Source: Piper betle
Taxonomy: Eukaryota; Streptophyta; Magnoliopsida; Piperales; Piperaceae
DNA: 64,000 nt
Reading direction: 5' to 3'
Assembly: GCA_033002965.1 (NCBI GenBank)
Contig: JAURVB010010168.1
Coordinates: 1-64,000 of the forward strand
The notes under the pieces: model-generated
What the model saw: the letters and a program-made list of their open reading frames with translations, nothing else
Databases searched by the model: none
What the model was told of the DNA's origin: nothing
In this document: one piece after another, positions 25,001 through 37,600 of the stretch
How positions within the stretch are numbered: position 1 is the stretch's first letter
Layout: each line of letters begins with the position of its first letter
Position numbers and translations under genes: made by a program

Positions 25001-26499
25001 CTTTATCTAGGAACCTATTCAACAACAATTCGATGATGATGCTATCCTAGTTGAAGCCCATAAAGGTCTCCTAATAATAATTGTCACACCAACATCAGTG
25101 GAATAGTACTCATGTACTATTAATTTTTTAAAAAATAAATATTTTTTTACCATTTCAATTTTTCTTTTACTATTATTGTGTTTAACTTTTTTATTGAAGC
25201 TCTTTATATTTGAACTCTACTGTGGGAACGAAAGCGTATCGGAACATTGATATTAAAGAGAGTGCTCAGTTGTATAATCGGTAAATGTTATTATGTAGTT
25301 TTCTCAATAGTTTTAGTGTTAAGTGTGGTTTTATTTTATATATTGATAATATTTAATTTTTTTAATTTAGTTTTTCCCGGACAGTTAATATTTTTTATTT
25401 TTTAATTTTTGACCACGTAATAATTGTTCCATTTTTGTAATTTTCAGAAGTTTTAAACTAATTAATTTGTAAATCTGTTTAAAATGAGGAGTAACAACCA
25501 TAGTCAATTTCTAATTTCTCAATTAAAGAACTTTGTCATCTTTTAAATTTAAATGACTAAAAGATAAACACATATTTTCTGTCTATATATAGGATATAAA
25601 ATTTCAGTAATTAAAGACTCCTAAAATAATAAAAAAATAAGTGACTACATCATATTGGTAATTTTGATTAACTAAAATGTTTGAAATTTTAACAAAATCT
25701 ACACTTAATTTCCACCTGTATTCGATTAATTATTTTATTAATTACAAATTTTGAAAATAATAAACAATAGGTATGTTTATCAACTCATGTTTTCCATCTG
25801 TATCAGATTTGTAAATTGACTAAGAATTCCAAAAATAATAAAAAAATTAAACGCCTATATTCTCGGTCTTTCTTCACGAATTAGAAATTAAATTAATCAA
25901 AAACTCCCTAATAATAACAAATATGTGCTTTTATCAATTCATATGTTTTTCTTCTTCATCAGATTTGTGAAGTCATTAATTAAAAGTTTCTGACAATAAA
26001 AACCATATTTTTCCAAACCTTATTAGTATTATACTTAACTAGAATGTAATAACTTTTAGTCTAATTAGACTATATCAATTTTCAAATTATAGTCTTAAAT
26101 TTATAAAGTTTATAATTGAAAACCTAATTTAACTAATTATAGAAATTTATGCAAAATCTTATAAAAAATAATGAAATTCTAAATCATGTTAGATTATATT
26201 TTAAGTTTGCTTCAATTTTTGTAAAATATAAAAAATTCAAACAAAGGGAAACTTCAGAGTAGGGTCAACTCTAATTCTAACAAGAGTATTAATAATTATT
26301 ATTTGAATATATTATTTTTGAATCAAGCTTGCATGTGTAACATAAGGATGATAATTAATTAGAATTAATAAAATAAAGAAATGTTAAAATAAAAATATTA
26401 ACTAATATTAATATTAATATACACGAAAAAAACAACCCTCCTGCAGGCGGGCATACCCCTAGATTATGATTTTAATATTAAGGTAACCAAAACATTTGC
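25001..26499. other. AT-rich unassigned spacer
   Basis: About 1.5 kb, strongly AT-rich, no frame above 60 codons, no repeat structure recognised beyond scattered A/T tracts. It precedes the LARD-like element. Confidence 0.6.
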
Positions 26500-27089
26500 T
26501 GTAAAACCCCACCTTCGGATAAGGAGGTTGCCAGGTTCGGACCATACTTGAGTCGATTTGAACGAGCTCAAACCAGAAAAAATTTAAGAATATAACTATG
26601 AGCCTCAGATGGCCATAAGAGTATGTTATGGAAGTTGAGTATGCCCAACATACATATTATAGTTTCAGTTATAATACAGTAAAGCATGAGTTATCAATGT
26701 ATACATGAGGTATACATATATTTTTTATGAGTTAGCTAAGATTTTAGGCCTAGATCTAAACCGTTACAGTGTTTAGTATTCATTTGAGATTTTAAAAGTA
26801 TCTCATTGCATGCATCATAAGGATTTTGGACCATCAGATTGTGCCCCGTGAGCCCAGCTCAATTACGTTTAGGGTTTTGAGACTCATTTATCCTTTTTGC
26901 CTCAATTCCTGCTTATAGAATCAATTATAGGACTCAGGTCAGTTTTGACTTCAGACAGATCCGAGCTTTCCGTCCATATGTATATTACATATACCCAAAG
27001 GTAGGTCTCACTAGGTCACAAGTTTTCAAACTTTCAGATCGTACCACATGGCAAGATCTATGCCATCCATGTCAACCATAGCATTTTCC

Positions 27090-27760
27090 CATTTATTTTC
27101 AGTGACCTTCCCACATTTTCATAACTTTACACACATAGCGCTGCTACCACTTCGGCTCACCGCCGGCGAGTCTCAACCTCGCCCACGGCTACTGGACCAG
27201 CACCCCCAGGACTGCATAGCGGCCAGCTTTCAATTCATACCACTCACAACCACCAAACCGTCATAGTCGCCCTTGCTGAGGGACTTTTTGAAGTCGGTAT
27301 CAACCGCCGCAGCCAACGTTGGGGCCAATTTTCGGTTCCACCCCGATAGCTTTCCCTCGCAGAGATCTTCCATTTGAGACTAACAACAACCTCTGCCATG
27401 GCCGCGATCGCTGCAAACAACGTCGCGGCACACGGCAGCAATGCTGCCCAATTCTAGCTGATTTCCGGCCAACCATTGGCCAAACTCCACTGACCACCAC
27501 CACCATGTTCCTCGTCGCATGGGTCGTTGATTCCGATCGGTGGCTATACCATCTGCGCCACCATCGGTGTTTTTTGGCAATGGGCAACGGCTGCCCCGTC
27601 CAACCCTTTTGCCAGTGTCACATCCGCCTGCCCATGTTAGTGTCTGCCTGCCAGCGGTCGCATTCATCTGGTCGTGCTCGAGTCTGACAGCCAAGCCTGT
27701 GTCCATGTCCATGTTCATAAGCCTGACCAGCCTAGCCGACCCAACCTAGCAATTTATTTA
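27090..27760. other. GC-rich block in the LTR-A 5' region
   Basis: A GC-rich island in otherwise AT-rich LTR. It recurs in each LTR-A copy (33340-33960; reversed at 18700-19350 and 230-560). Six overlapping small frames occur on both strands, but the reading frames are not kept between copies, so I regard the block as non-coding, perhaps leader or U3 sequence. Confidence 0.6.
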
Positions 27761-27919
27761 ACCCAGACCAAGTTGACTCGGCCCAACTCGGTTTGGTTTT
27801 GCTCACTTGAATTGATTCAGTTCATTTTTAGACCATTTTCATCTGTTCTTGCACCGTTTTCGTTTATTCGAAAACTTTTATGTTAGTTGTAATGTATATT
27901 CACATGATTTAGAATGATT

Positions 27920-28480
27920 CGATTTTATGATTATTTTTATTTATTTATTTATTTGTTTGTTTATTTACTTATTTATTTATTTATTCATTTAATTTATTTA
28001 TGTTTATTTGTATCTTTATCATATATGATGATTGTTTATATGATTATTTTCTATTATTAATATTATATTTAATTATGAATATTAGTCTTATTTTGTTTAC
28101 TAAATTGTTATATATTTATTTGTTTGTTTGTTTGTTTGTTTGTTATGTGTATGTTGTTATTTATTTGTATTTAATTATGTATTTTTGTATTATATGACTA
28201 TGATATTATTAACATTCATGATTAATGGGTATTAAATAATTCTTTATTTATTTATTTATTTATTAAATTATTGTAGATATATTTATTTATTTATTTATAT
28301 GTTTACTAACATGAGTATATGTTGAGATTTACCTGTGTTTCCCGTACATTAATTTAGTATAATTGTATTATTATTTTTATGATTAGAGTATTGTTCTTAT
28401 TTATGTATTTATTATTTATCTAATTATCTATGAGTGTATTCTCTTGTTTATTTATTTATTATTTATTATTATTATGTCTC
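27920..28480. repeat. TTTATTTATT-rich low-complexity region of LTR-A
   Basis: Many (TTTA)n and (TTTG)n tracts, with counterparts at 34110-34620 and, reversed, 18060-18600. It gives Phe/Tyr/Leu-rich spurious frames. Confidence 0.85.
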
Positions 28481-28879
28481 GATTTTTATGCCACATGTTT
28501 AGTTATCAGTTTGTTAGCATTGTTTTCTTTATTAGGATGTATTAATGATATGAACACACACCACGAACATGCATCATATAGAGATGTTAGTATTTTACTT
28601 AGTAGTGGCTTCCAATGTAGGTTTCGAAGTCCTAGCTCGTCGTAGATATGGAGATTTGCTTGGAGCTTGGACCACAGGTCTATATGACTCTCTCTCACAG
28701 CTTGACTCCCTACGTGTTGAGTTTAACTGTGGACAGCATCGGTGGTGTTTTATCGGATCCTCCTATGTCAAGCCATTTAGCTATGTTTTTATACATGTGT
28801 AATAAAACTACAAGGATGAGATCCTCTATTGGTTTTTGAACTTTAGCTCTAGAAATATATGATATGCCTCTTCCCTAAA

Positions 28880-28895
28880 CCTATTATATAAGTAC
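28880..28895 (+). promoter_or_regulatory. TATA-like core of LTR-A
   Basis: CCTATTATATAAGTACG-type sequence in the core block shared with LTR-B. Confidence 0.5.
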
Positions 28896-29565
28896 GCGCA
28901 TTTTTACGAATTTCATGAATAAGAGAGTGAGTGGTATGGAGATATGTATGAATCGCACTAGTACTCCTTCAAACCCTGAGGTAGTGCAGTATGTGAGGGT
29001 ACTCCTTAATGCAACACTTTTTCAAAATTTATGGTACTAACTTAACTATTCCTTTTGCCACTTAAGTACCATGGTGGGTGAAATATGGAAGATGTGAGGG
29101 CGTAAGCATTGTATGTATGAATATGATTATGAGCCATGCATGCAAGCCGGCACTTTCTTAAGAATGTTTGCTTACTGCCCAGTGTGAGGCAATCTTGAAG
29201 TTTCGTAGGTTTTCGTGGGTAATGGAATACTCATTTTCCATATTGTACTAGTTATTTCTTGGACCCGTAACATTCGAAACTGACATTTTTTATATAATAT
29301 ATGTATGCCTGCAAATCTTGAATCGACTTCGGTGGAAGGACAGATAAATGCTACATACACTTGAGCTCATCGCATTTATTTCTTTTTACCTTTACATATA
29401 TTTGATGTGTATTAAACAATGTCTTCCATTCTCATGACACCAAGAAGGTTGTTTTGATTTATTTTATCAATCGAGTCTTACCAACCAACAACTTAAACAT
29501 GACTCGACTGGTTGTAACATTTCTGATTTGGTTCTAAGGTGAACCAAAATTGGGGTATTACAAGT

Positions 29566-29578
29566 TGGTTTCAAAGCC
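29566..29578 (+). promoter_or_regulatory. tRNA-Met-type primer-binding site of the LARD-like element
   Basis: TGGTTTCAAAGCC, three bases after the LTR end TTACA. Two mismatches to TGGTATCAGAGCC. Confidence 0.75.
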
Positions 29579-32500
29579 ATAAGGTCTATTGAGATGGAAG
29601 ACTTTTATTATGACCTAAGTGTGTGGAGCTATCCTTAGCCAAGCTGACATGTATCCCCTTTGGTATTTCCTCAATATTTCAGATTTTTGCTCAATCAAAC
29701 CTAAGCAATGCATGTTACAGTAGTAGAAATTATGAGATGGATATGAGATCATGATTTCAGTAGAAGCCAACATGGATCTTACTAGTATGTCATGATAAGC
29801 TTAGAGACACATCTTTACTTTTATTGTGCCAAAGATTTGTACGACTTAAGACTATCGACATGCTTAATTAGCTAAAGTTGAGTTGGATGGTGACCGGGAG
29901 TACCTAGAATTCGGGCAACTACACTCGAGCAGTTGCTCATCTTTCGCATGTCACCACATGAGTCCTTTCTTGGGACATGGTGTACATCGTGGGACGGAGT
30001 TATAAGAGATGGCACAAGTACAGAGCTTGGAGGATGGAGATACTCAAGTAGTTACGTAATGCATGTGCAAAGACAGTAATGGGTTTACAACGTACATGAT
30101 CAGGATCAAGCTTCAGCACTTGGATAGCATAACCACCATCCAAGTAGCACAACTGTTGTCCAAGATGGACAACGGCTGTCCGAGTTGCACAATAACCATC
30201 CAAGTTGCACAACTACCGACCGAATGCTCACTATTGTTGTCCGTGATGCACTACCATTGTCCGTATATTGTACTACAATTGACTAAGTGGAGCAATTATT
30301 GTTGAACTATTGGCCAAGTAGTTACCTTACCCTACAGGAGGATAACTACTTGAGGATGTTTTAGCATTGCATAGAGACCACATGTCATAGTTTCGAAGTA
30401 AAGTAGGATCAGAGATTGAGGGCAAGATATATCTACGATAATATTAGCCAAACACAGGAAAGTTAGGTGCACTAAGATTGTTTTGAAGAGAAAACACATG
30501 ATTGACTTCACTAGCCATCTTACATACCATTGCTGTGACCTGACATCATTGTGTTAGATGTGTATTGCAAGATAGTGTTAGTGACAGTCTTTTGGGGATC
30601 ACCAGACAGTGTTAGTAAGTCTTTTAGGGATGCATTTGGATAGAGTTAGAGAACATGATAGTATGATATGCAGATGGGATGACCACAATGGTTAGATTGT
30701 TCAGTCAACATGACAGCATACATGTGATCTACAGTAAGGGTTACACAGATCAGATGGTTAGCAGATGATCAGATATGTAGTTTAACTCATTTAGAGTTTG
30801 GCCTAGCCAGAGAGAATTGTTTGACTCGTATTAGAATTTTGGCATAGATGATGGGTTTAGTTACTGAGCATCCATTAGGGAGACTGTGTTTTCCATGTGC
30901 TTCGCCAACACGATTAGGTTCTTACTTTGAGATATAAGATTTAGCCTTTATCCCGAATATAGGAAGTACCTTTGTGGTACTATTTAGGACTTCCACTGGA
31001 GGTAGCCGATGACAAACTAGTTTGGAGGAGACAACTTCACCCAAGCATGGGAGCGATGCATACATGGACTTCAATTAGGCCAGATCATGTTGACTAGATA
31101 GAGGGACACCAATGTATGGTCATCTTGACTTATGGCTTTGTTTGAGAGTCTACCACAACAGTAGTAGTCATGTGAGTCAAAATTATGCTAAAAATCGGTA
31201 CAAGATGGCAAGTCACACACCACTGAAGAGCGGACGAGACACGTGTCAAACCTCACTATGAATCCCCGTAGACCTGAGGAGAGATAGTGGTTCTTTGGGT
31301 TATTTGAACTCCACCCGTTTAGAAGTTCATGACTAGTACGGTATTGAAAAACACATGCCTACTATTAGTTGATTAAACTAGAGCCACTTAGGAGTCTTCT
31401 CTTAGGCTCGTCATTGATTGGCTATTCCATAGGCTGGCCACCTATGGTAGAGTCCAATCATGATGATCTTAAAGACATGTCCATAGACCTATCCATATGT
31501 TTTAGTCACCCAATATCCTATACAGAGTTTTTCCATTACCCTTATGACTCAGACGGAGACCGTCATTACATACAGAGTATGATTTTCTCAGCTTAGTGTA
31601 CTCTCCTAGCACACCCGATGTCAGACTATGTGAGGATGAGACACTTCATAATTAGAGTTGTAGAGTAGGGTGACCAATTTTCATGAGAGTTTCATTCACT
31701 TGTCATGTGACCATAGATGTTAGGCAGAGCTAGGTCTCTACCTGAGTATTTTTACACTCACCTTTCTAGATATATCAGTCATACTATGTATTTTCCAAAT
31801 GGTTGAGATGAGCAAATATTGACCAATGTATGTGCTACAAACTAGATGTAGATTCCACAATTACATGGAGAGTATGTTTTCATACTCCTTGAGACATGTT
31901 GTACATGTGTACATGTGTTCTCACCTCCATTCCATCACAGAGCCCTTTTTAGCAGTAGTTAGTAGTCATGTAGATAGTTACAAGAAGCATAGCACAAGTG
32001 AGATACTTGACTTGGGACCAAGTTAGTTAAGACCTGGTGAGTGGTCTAGTTCCTTTTTTGGTACATCTGAGTGTTTGACCTAGACTGATGGTAGTGAGCC
32101 ATACAAGTCATTAGCATAAACCTTTATTTTATACTAGAGTCCACCATATGCTAGCAGGACTCATAGGACACCCTAGTATTGTCATAAGACTTGGAGCAGA
32201 GTGCCCTGAGGGTACATGTAGTTGACCTATCACATTGATGAGGATAAGGGAGACATGGGTAGATGATAGGTCGCATACCTCGCACCGAGTTAGCTCTTCC
32301 TAATGTAGGTCAGATTAGTACCTTGCAGTACTGTAGAGTACTTGCTTGATCACCCAGGAGGCCCTTATGGGTGAACCTAGGTTTTTCCTGCCGAGGTCAT
32401 TACATTTCAGTCGTCAAAGTTTGCAGTGACCCTAGGAGCTAGTCTACCGAGATGATTTGATTGGTCAGTCCAGTTAGATGATTACAACATGTATGACATG

Positions 32501-32714
32501 TTAAACTAGATGATTCGATCATGGGTAGTGCGTCCAGCCAATTATTAAGGAGTTACCAAGCTTCATCAGTGTTCAGAGTTGTAGTATCATATGGGTCTGT
32601 TTGGGCCATGTGCAGCTAGTTTTCAAGAGCTACCATATTGCCAACGAGATGACATCTTTACTTAAGTCCTCCGATCGTAGTTGATGCGAGAAATTCTGAC
32701 GACGGAATTTTTAT

Positions 32715-32727
32715 AAGGAGGAGAGGT
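32715..32727 (+). promoter_or_regulatory. Polypurine tract before the 3' LTR
   Basis: AAGGAGGAGAGGT directly abuts TGTAAAACCCC at 32728, as expected for plus-strand priming. Confidence 0.7.
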
Positions 32728-35229
32728 TGTAAAACCCCAAATTCGGATAAGGATTTTACCCACTTGTAGGTTGACTAGTTTGGACCACTCTCGAGTCAAT
32801 TTGAGTGAGCTCGAGCCAAAAAAATTTTAAGAATATAACTATGAGGCCTAGATGGCCACATGAGCATGTTATGGATGTTGAATATGCCCGACATGCATAT
32901 GATAATTTCAGTTATAATACAGTAGAGCATGACTTATCAATGCATACATGAGGTATACATATGATTTTTATGAATTACCAAGGATTTTTGGCCTAGATCT
33001 AAGTCGTTGCAGTGTTTACTATTCATTTGGGATTTTCAAGGTATCTCATTGCACACATCATATGAATTTTGGACCATCAGATTGTGCTCCATGGGCCTAG
33101 ATCGATTGCGTTTAGAGTTTCGAGGCTCATTTATCTTTTTTGCCTCGATTCCCACTTATAGAGTCAATTTTAGGACTCGAATCAGTTTTGACTTCGGACG
33201 GTCTTGATCCAAGCTTTCTATCTGGACGGTCTTGATCCAAGCTTTCTATCCATATGTCTATTGCATATACCCATAGGTGGCCCAAGGTCACAAGTTGTCG
33301 AATGTTTAGATCGTGCCACATGGCAAGATCTGAGCCGTCCACATCAACCCCAGCATTTTCCCTTTTATTTTCAGTGACCTTCCCACATTTTCAAGACTTT
33401 ACACCCATAGCGCCGCCGCCACTTTGGCTCGCCGCTGGCAACTCTCGGCCTCGCCCCAGCCACTGGACTAGCACCCCCATGACCGCATGGCGGCCGGCTT
33501 TCCATTCATACCACTCACGACCATCGGCGCTGCCACAGTCGCCGCCGAGGAGGGATTTTTGTAACTAGTATTTGCCGCCCCTGATATAGTTTGGGCCCTT
33601 TTTGGCGCCGGTGAACCACCTCTGGCCAATCCGACCACCCCTACACCTTTCCCTCATGGAGATCTTCCATTTGAGACTGAAACTGACCTCCGCCATGGCT
33701 GCGATCAGTGCTGGCAACATTGCCGCACACAGCGACAATGCCGCCCATTTCCAGCATATTTTCAGCTAACCACTAGCCGGACTCCACCGACTACCACCAC
33801 CAACATGCTCCTCATCGCACGGGTCGTTCGCCTACTGTGGTCGCATCCGTCTGTTTGTGCCTGAGTCTGGTAGTCTGAGCCCATGTCAGTGTCCATCAGC
33901 CTGACCAGCCCAACCAATCCAACCCAGCCATTTATTTAACCCAACCAAGTTGACTCGGCTCAACTTGGTTCGATTCTACTCACTTGACCCACTTCGGTTC
34001 ATTTTCAAACCGTTTTCACCTATTCTTGCACCGTTTTCGGTAATTTGAGAACCTCTATGTTAGTAATAATGCATATTCACATGATTTAGCATAATTCGAT
34101 ATTAACATTATTTTTCTTTATTATTTATTTATTTATTTATTCATTATTATTTATTTATTTTTATTTATATGTTTATCATATATGATGAATGTTTACATGA
34201 TTATTTTTTATTATCAATATTATATTTACTTATGAATATTTGTCTTATTATGTTTACTAAATTGTATTTATTTATTTATTTATTTATTTATTTGTGATGT
34301 GTATGTTATTATTTATTTGTATTTAATTATGTGTTCTTGTATTATATGACTATGATATTATTAATATTCATGATTATTGAGTATTACCAAATTCTTTGTT
34401 TATTTATTTAATAAATTATTATATATTTATTTATTTATATATTTACTAACACGAGTATATGTTGATATTTACTCGTGTTTACCCATATATTAATATAATA
34501 TAATTGTATTATTATTTTATGATTAAAGTATTGTTCTTATTTATGTATTTATTATTTATCTAATTATCTATGACTGCATTTTATTGTTTATTTATTTATT
34601 TATTATTTATTATTATTATGTCTCGATATATCAGTTTGTTAGCATTATTTTCTTTATTAGGATGTATTGATGATATGACCACACACCACAAACATGCATT
34701 ATATAGAGATGTTAGTATTTTACCTAGTAGTGGGTTCCAATGTATGTTTTGGAGTCCTAGCTTGCCGTAGATGTGCAAATATACTTGGAGCTTGGACCAC
34801 AGGTCCATAGGACTCTCCCTCTCTACTTGGCTCCCTGCATATTGAGTTTAACCATGTTTTAGACGTAGGATGGCACCAGTGGCATTTTATCGGATCCCTT
34901 TGATGTCAGGCCATTTAAATATATTTTTACACATATTTAATAAAATTACAAGGATTAGAACTCATGTTGGTTTTTGAACATAAACTCCAGAAATAGTACT
35001 CGTGCTCCAAAAATAGATATGTATGAATCGTACTAATACTCCTTCAAACCCTGAGGTAGTGCGGTGTATGAAGGCACTATGTATCGCAACACATTTCTAG
35101 AATTTGTGGTACTAACTTAACTATTTATTTTGCCACGTAAGTACCATGATGGGTAAAATATAGAAGATGTGAAGGCATAAGTGTTGTATGTATGAATATG
35201 ATTATGAGTTGTGCATGCGAGCCAACACT

Positions 35230-35690
35230 GACTCAAGTCCTAAAAGTGACTCTACGGTAGGACTCGAGGTAAGAAGGCCAAATGGGCCTTAAAACCCTAA
35301 AGTCAATTGGGTGAAATTAGCTACTCAATCAAGCTAGGCCCATAGGGGCAATCCCAAGTCCAAAATCGATAAGATGACCCTAGAAATCCCAAACGGATGC
35401 TAAACGTTGCAACAGCCTAGATCTTGGCCTAAAACCCTTGTTAACATATAAAAAAATCTATATACCTCACGAATACACTGATAACTCATGATCTGGTATA
35501 GTATAACTAAAGCTATCATTTGCATATCGAGCATACTCAGCCTCGATAAAATATTCATACGGCCATCTGGCCCCATACTCACGGTTCTAAAACTCTTCTG
35601 GCTGGAGTTCACTCGAACTGAGTCATGACTAGCCTAAATTAGGCAAACCTACAAGCATTTAAAACCATAACCCGAAGCTAGAGTTTTACA
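35230..35690 (-). mobile_element. LTR-A 5' block, reversed, abutting the 3' LTR
   Basis: Minus-strand start TGTAAAACTC at 35690, followed by the LTR-A phrases 'cagatggccgtat', 'gagttatcagtgtat' and 'ggccaagatct'. It meets the plus-strand 3' LTR at 35227-35231 through a shared 'actga'. Confidence 0.7.
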
Positions 35691-36837
35691 ATTTTGGTTT
35701 GGTTCCATTCTGAGCTGAAATTTTTCACACCTAAAAAATTATCAATATCTTAAGCCGAAACAAATCGAATGTTACTAATAATCAAATCTAACTGACAATT
35801 TTGTTTTGGTTTGGTTGGTTAGTTTGATTTCACCCAAAATCTACTCAGCCCTAATGATAAGAATCACCACATGTGCACAAGTGTCGCATCACATCGTAAA
35901 CCCATCTATTTAATCGATCCTTGTCTTACAAGGAGCATAATAAACCATTGGCGTCTTTATGCCCTTTACCTTCTAGTTATGAAGATTAAGGTAACTCTAT
36001 GCTTCACATGTTTACTCCCCGCTTCGTTGAACTAAGTTCATCCTGGACCATTCGTGCTAAGCATGATGTGTCATGGTCTATCCTTATAACACAAATTAAA
36101 TTGTCCAATAATTAAGTCATTTATCACAAGTATTATACATACCTAATAACACAATTTTGAGTCTTTACGCAATTGTCCTAATCGTTAAGAAACTATGAGT
36201 GCAAGCTCTTCAAGAGACTATAAAGAGAGAAGAGAGGGGAGCTTAAGCACCCAATGCACATGAAGTGTTGGCCTTTAGTTTAAAAAACTGACTTTTTACG
36301 ATTCAGATGGCCAATGCTCAATTAATAACTTCTTTAGGTTCTTATAGTAATTAGCCAAATGAACAATAACTCTTACATAAACACTCTTGAATGCAAATGT
36401 TTGAGCTCTAGATTTAGAGTGTGCTTGGTGCGCACACAAGAACCCACCTGTAGCACACCAAACACTCCCATGGTGAATGTGGCACTTGTGGCACTCACAC
36501 AACAAGTTAGCCTAGGGTCCCACTAGAATGGATTAAGTTTGCTTCATAAAGATCCTCAAATGAAAACCTTTATATTCACTATCGAATGCATGCAAAAGAC
36601 TACAAAGTACTCAATCAAAGTGCATAGAAAAGAAAAGTTATGCACAAGTGGTAATAATAAAAAAGATTGCACGTCGGAAGCAAACTCAAACAAAACACCA
36701 TGTGCAAAAAAGAGCAATGAAATGAGTCTTTTTACGACACTTGAGAGAGGTTTAAAAACTTGTTAAGGAAATGTGCATGCCATGAAATCCAACCGTGGGT
36801 ACAAATTCAGACATTCTATCATGAATTGATTAGCCAA
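35691..36837. other. Unassigned stretch upstream of the Athila-type gag
   Basis: Here one would expect the Athila 5' LTR and leader, but I find no clear LTR terminus or primer site. The frames 36296-36505 (minus) and 36539-36766 (plus) have no recognised domain; the latter is Lys/Thr/Ser-rich and could be decayed gag. Confidence 0.4.
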
Positions 36838-37600
36838 ACCAAATCTATCATTGATGCAACTGCTAGAGGATCGATTATGACCAAGATATATATATGAAGA
36901 AGATTATGAACTAATAGAGAAGATGACATCTAACCATCATCAAATGACTTATAATCAAATTGCAAGAAACCCCACACCTTGAGTTCTTCAAATTGATGTT
37001 TTCAATGCCCTATTAGGCCAAATTTCAGCAATGAGAAAACATATGTAAAGTTTGGGAGTTCAACCTCAGGCAAACACACATATTGGACAAGTAATGCATT
37101 GTGAGTGGTGTTGCGATGCTCATACTTTTGATCAGTGTCCATGCAAGTAGAATCAGTCCAGTACAATAATAACTTCAATAGGGTTAAAATAATCTATTTT
37201 TCAACACATATAACCCTAGTTGGAGAAATCATCCAAACTTTGGATGGGGAGGAAATCAATCAAGTGGGAAAGGCCTCAATTTCAAACTTAAGCACTGCCT
37301 AAATTTAAAGCTCAAGCTCAGAATAGAACACAATAGCCAAAGAAGAAATTTACTATGGAGGACGTGTTCATGCAATTCATGCAAACTTGACACGCATCAA
37401 TGCAGAATTTGAAAATTCAAATTGGGCAATTGGCTAGTGCACTGAACAATAGTCCCCCTGGCAGACTTTCAAGTGACATTCAAGCGCCACAAATGCAGGA
37501 TGTGAAGGAATGTAAGGTAGTCAAATTAAGAGTGGAAAAGAATTACTTGATTCTTAAAAAGTCCCATAATCAGAAAGTAAGGAAGAACTTATAGATCAAT
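36838..37600 (+). pseudogene. Athila-type gag remnant
   Basis: Phrases 'SIIDATARGSIM' (36850), 'NHHQMTYNQIARNP' and 'LLGQISAM' match the Athila nucleocapsid region. A zinc knuckle, CEWCCDAHTFDQC (about 37100), fits the C-x2-C-x3-H-x4-C spacing usual in Athila. The downstream 'MQNLKIQIGQLASALN' phrase (37400) is the conserved Athila 'QVGQLA' segment. Gag would form virus-like particles. Numerous stops break it. Confidence 0.8.

Larger units (their letters stand above)
29563..32727 (+). other. Non-coding interior of the LARD-like element
   Basis: 3165 bp without domain-bearing frames. 30110-30270 has a short imperfect repeat around 'ccaagttgcacaac' (at least four variants). The frames 30000-30305, 31369-31596 and 31826-32026 show no recognisable motif. 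Confidence 0.65.
26500..35229 (+). mobile_element. LARD-like non-autonomous LTR retrotransposon with 3-kb LTRs
   Basis: 5' LTR 26500-29562 (3063 bp, TGTAAAACCCC...GGGGTATTACA), then a tRNA-Met-like primer site, a 3165-bp interior (29563-32727), a purine tract AAGGAGGAGAGGT, and a 3' LTR from 32728 (TGTAAAACCCC), truncated at about 35229. The interior has only short random frames and none of the gag, protease, RT or integrase motifs that are still recognisable in the decayed elements elsewhere in this window. Very long LTRs around a non-coding interior define LARDs. By eye the two LTRs differ at roughly one base in ten over a 160-bp stretch of their 5' block, so the insertion is old. No target duplication can be tested because the 3' LTR is broken. 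The autonomous partner could be the chromovirus represented at 6840-8547, but that is inference. Confidence 0.75.

Noticed and set aside
27319..27718. Overlapping 112- and 122-codon frames on opposite strands
   Set aside because: GC-rich LTR block; frames are not preserved in the other LTR-A copies at 33340-33960 and 18700-19350.
28000..28197. Hydrophobic Phe/Tyr/Leu-rich 65-codon frame
   Set aside because: Product of TTTATTTATT and TTTG repeats, not a membrane protein.
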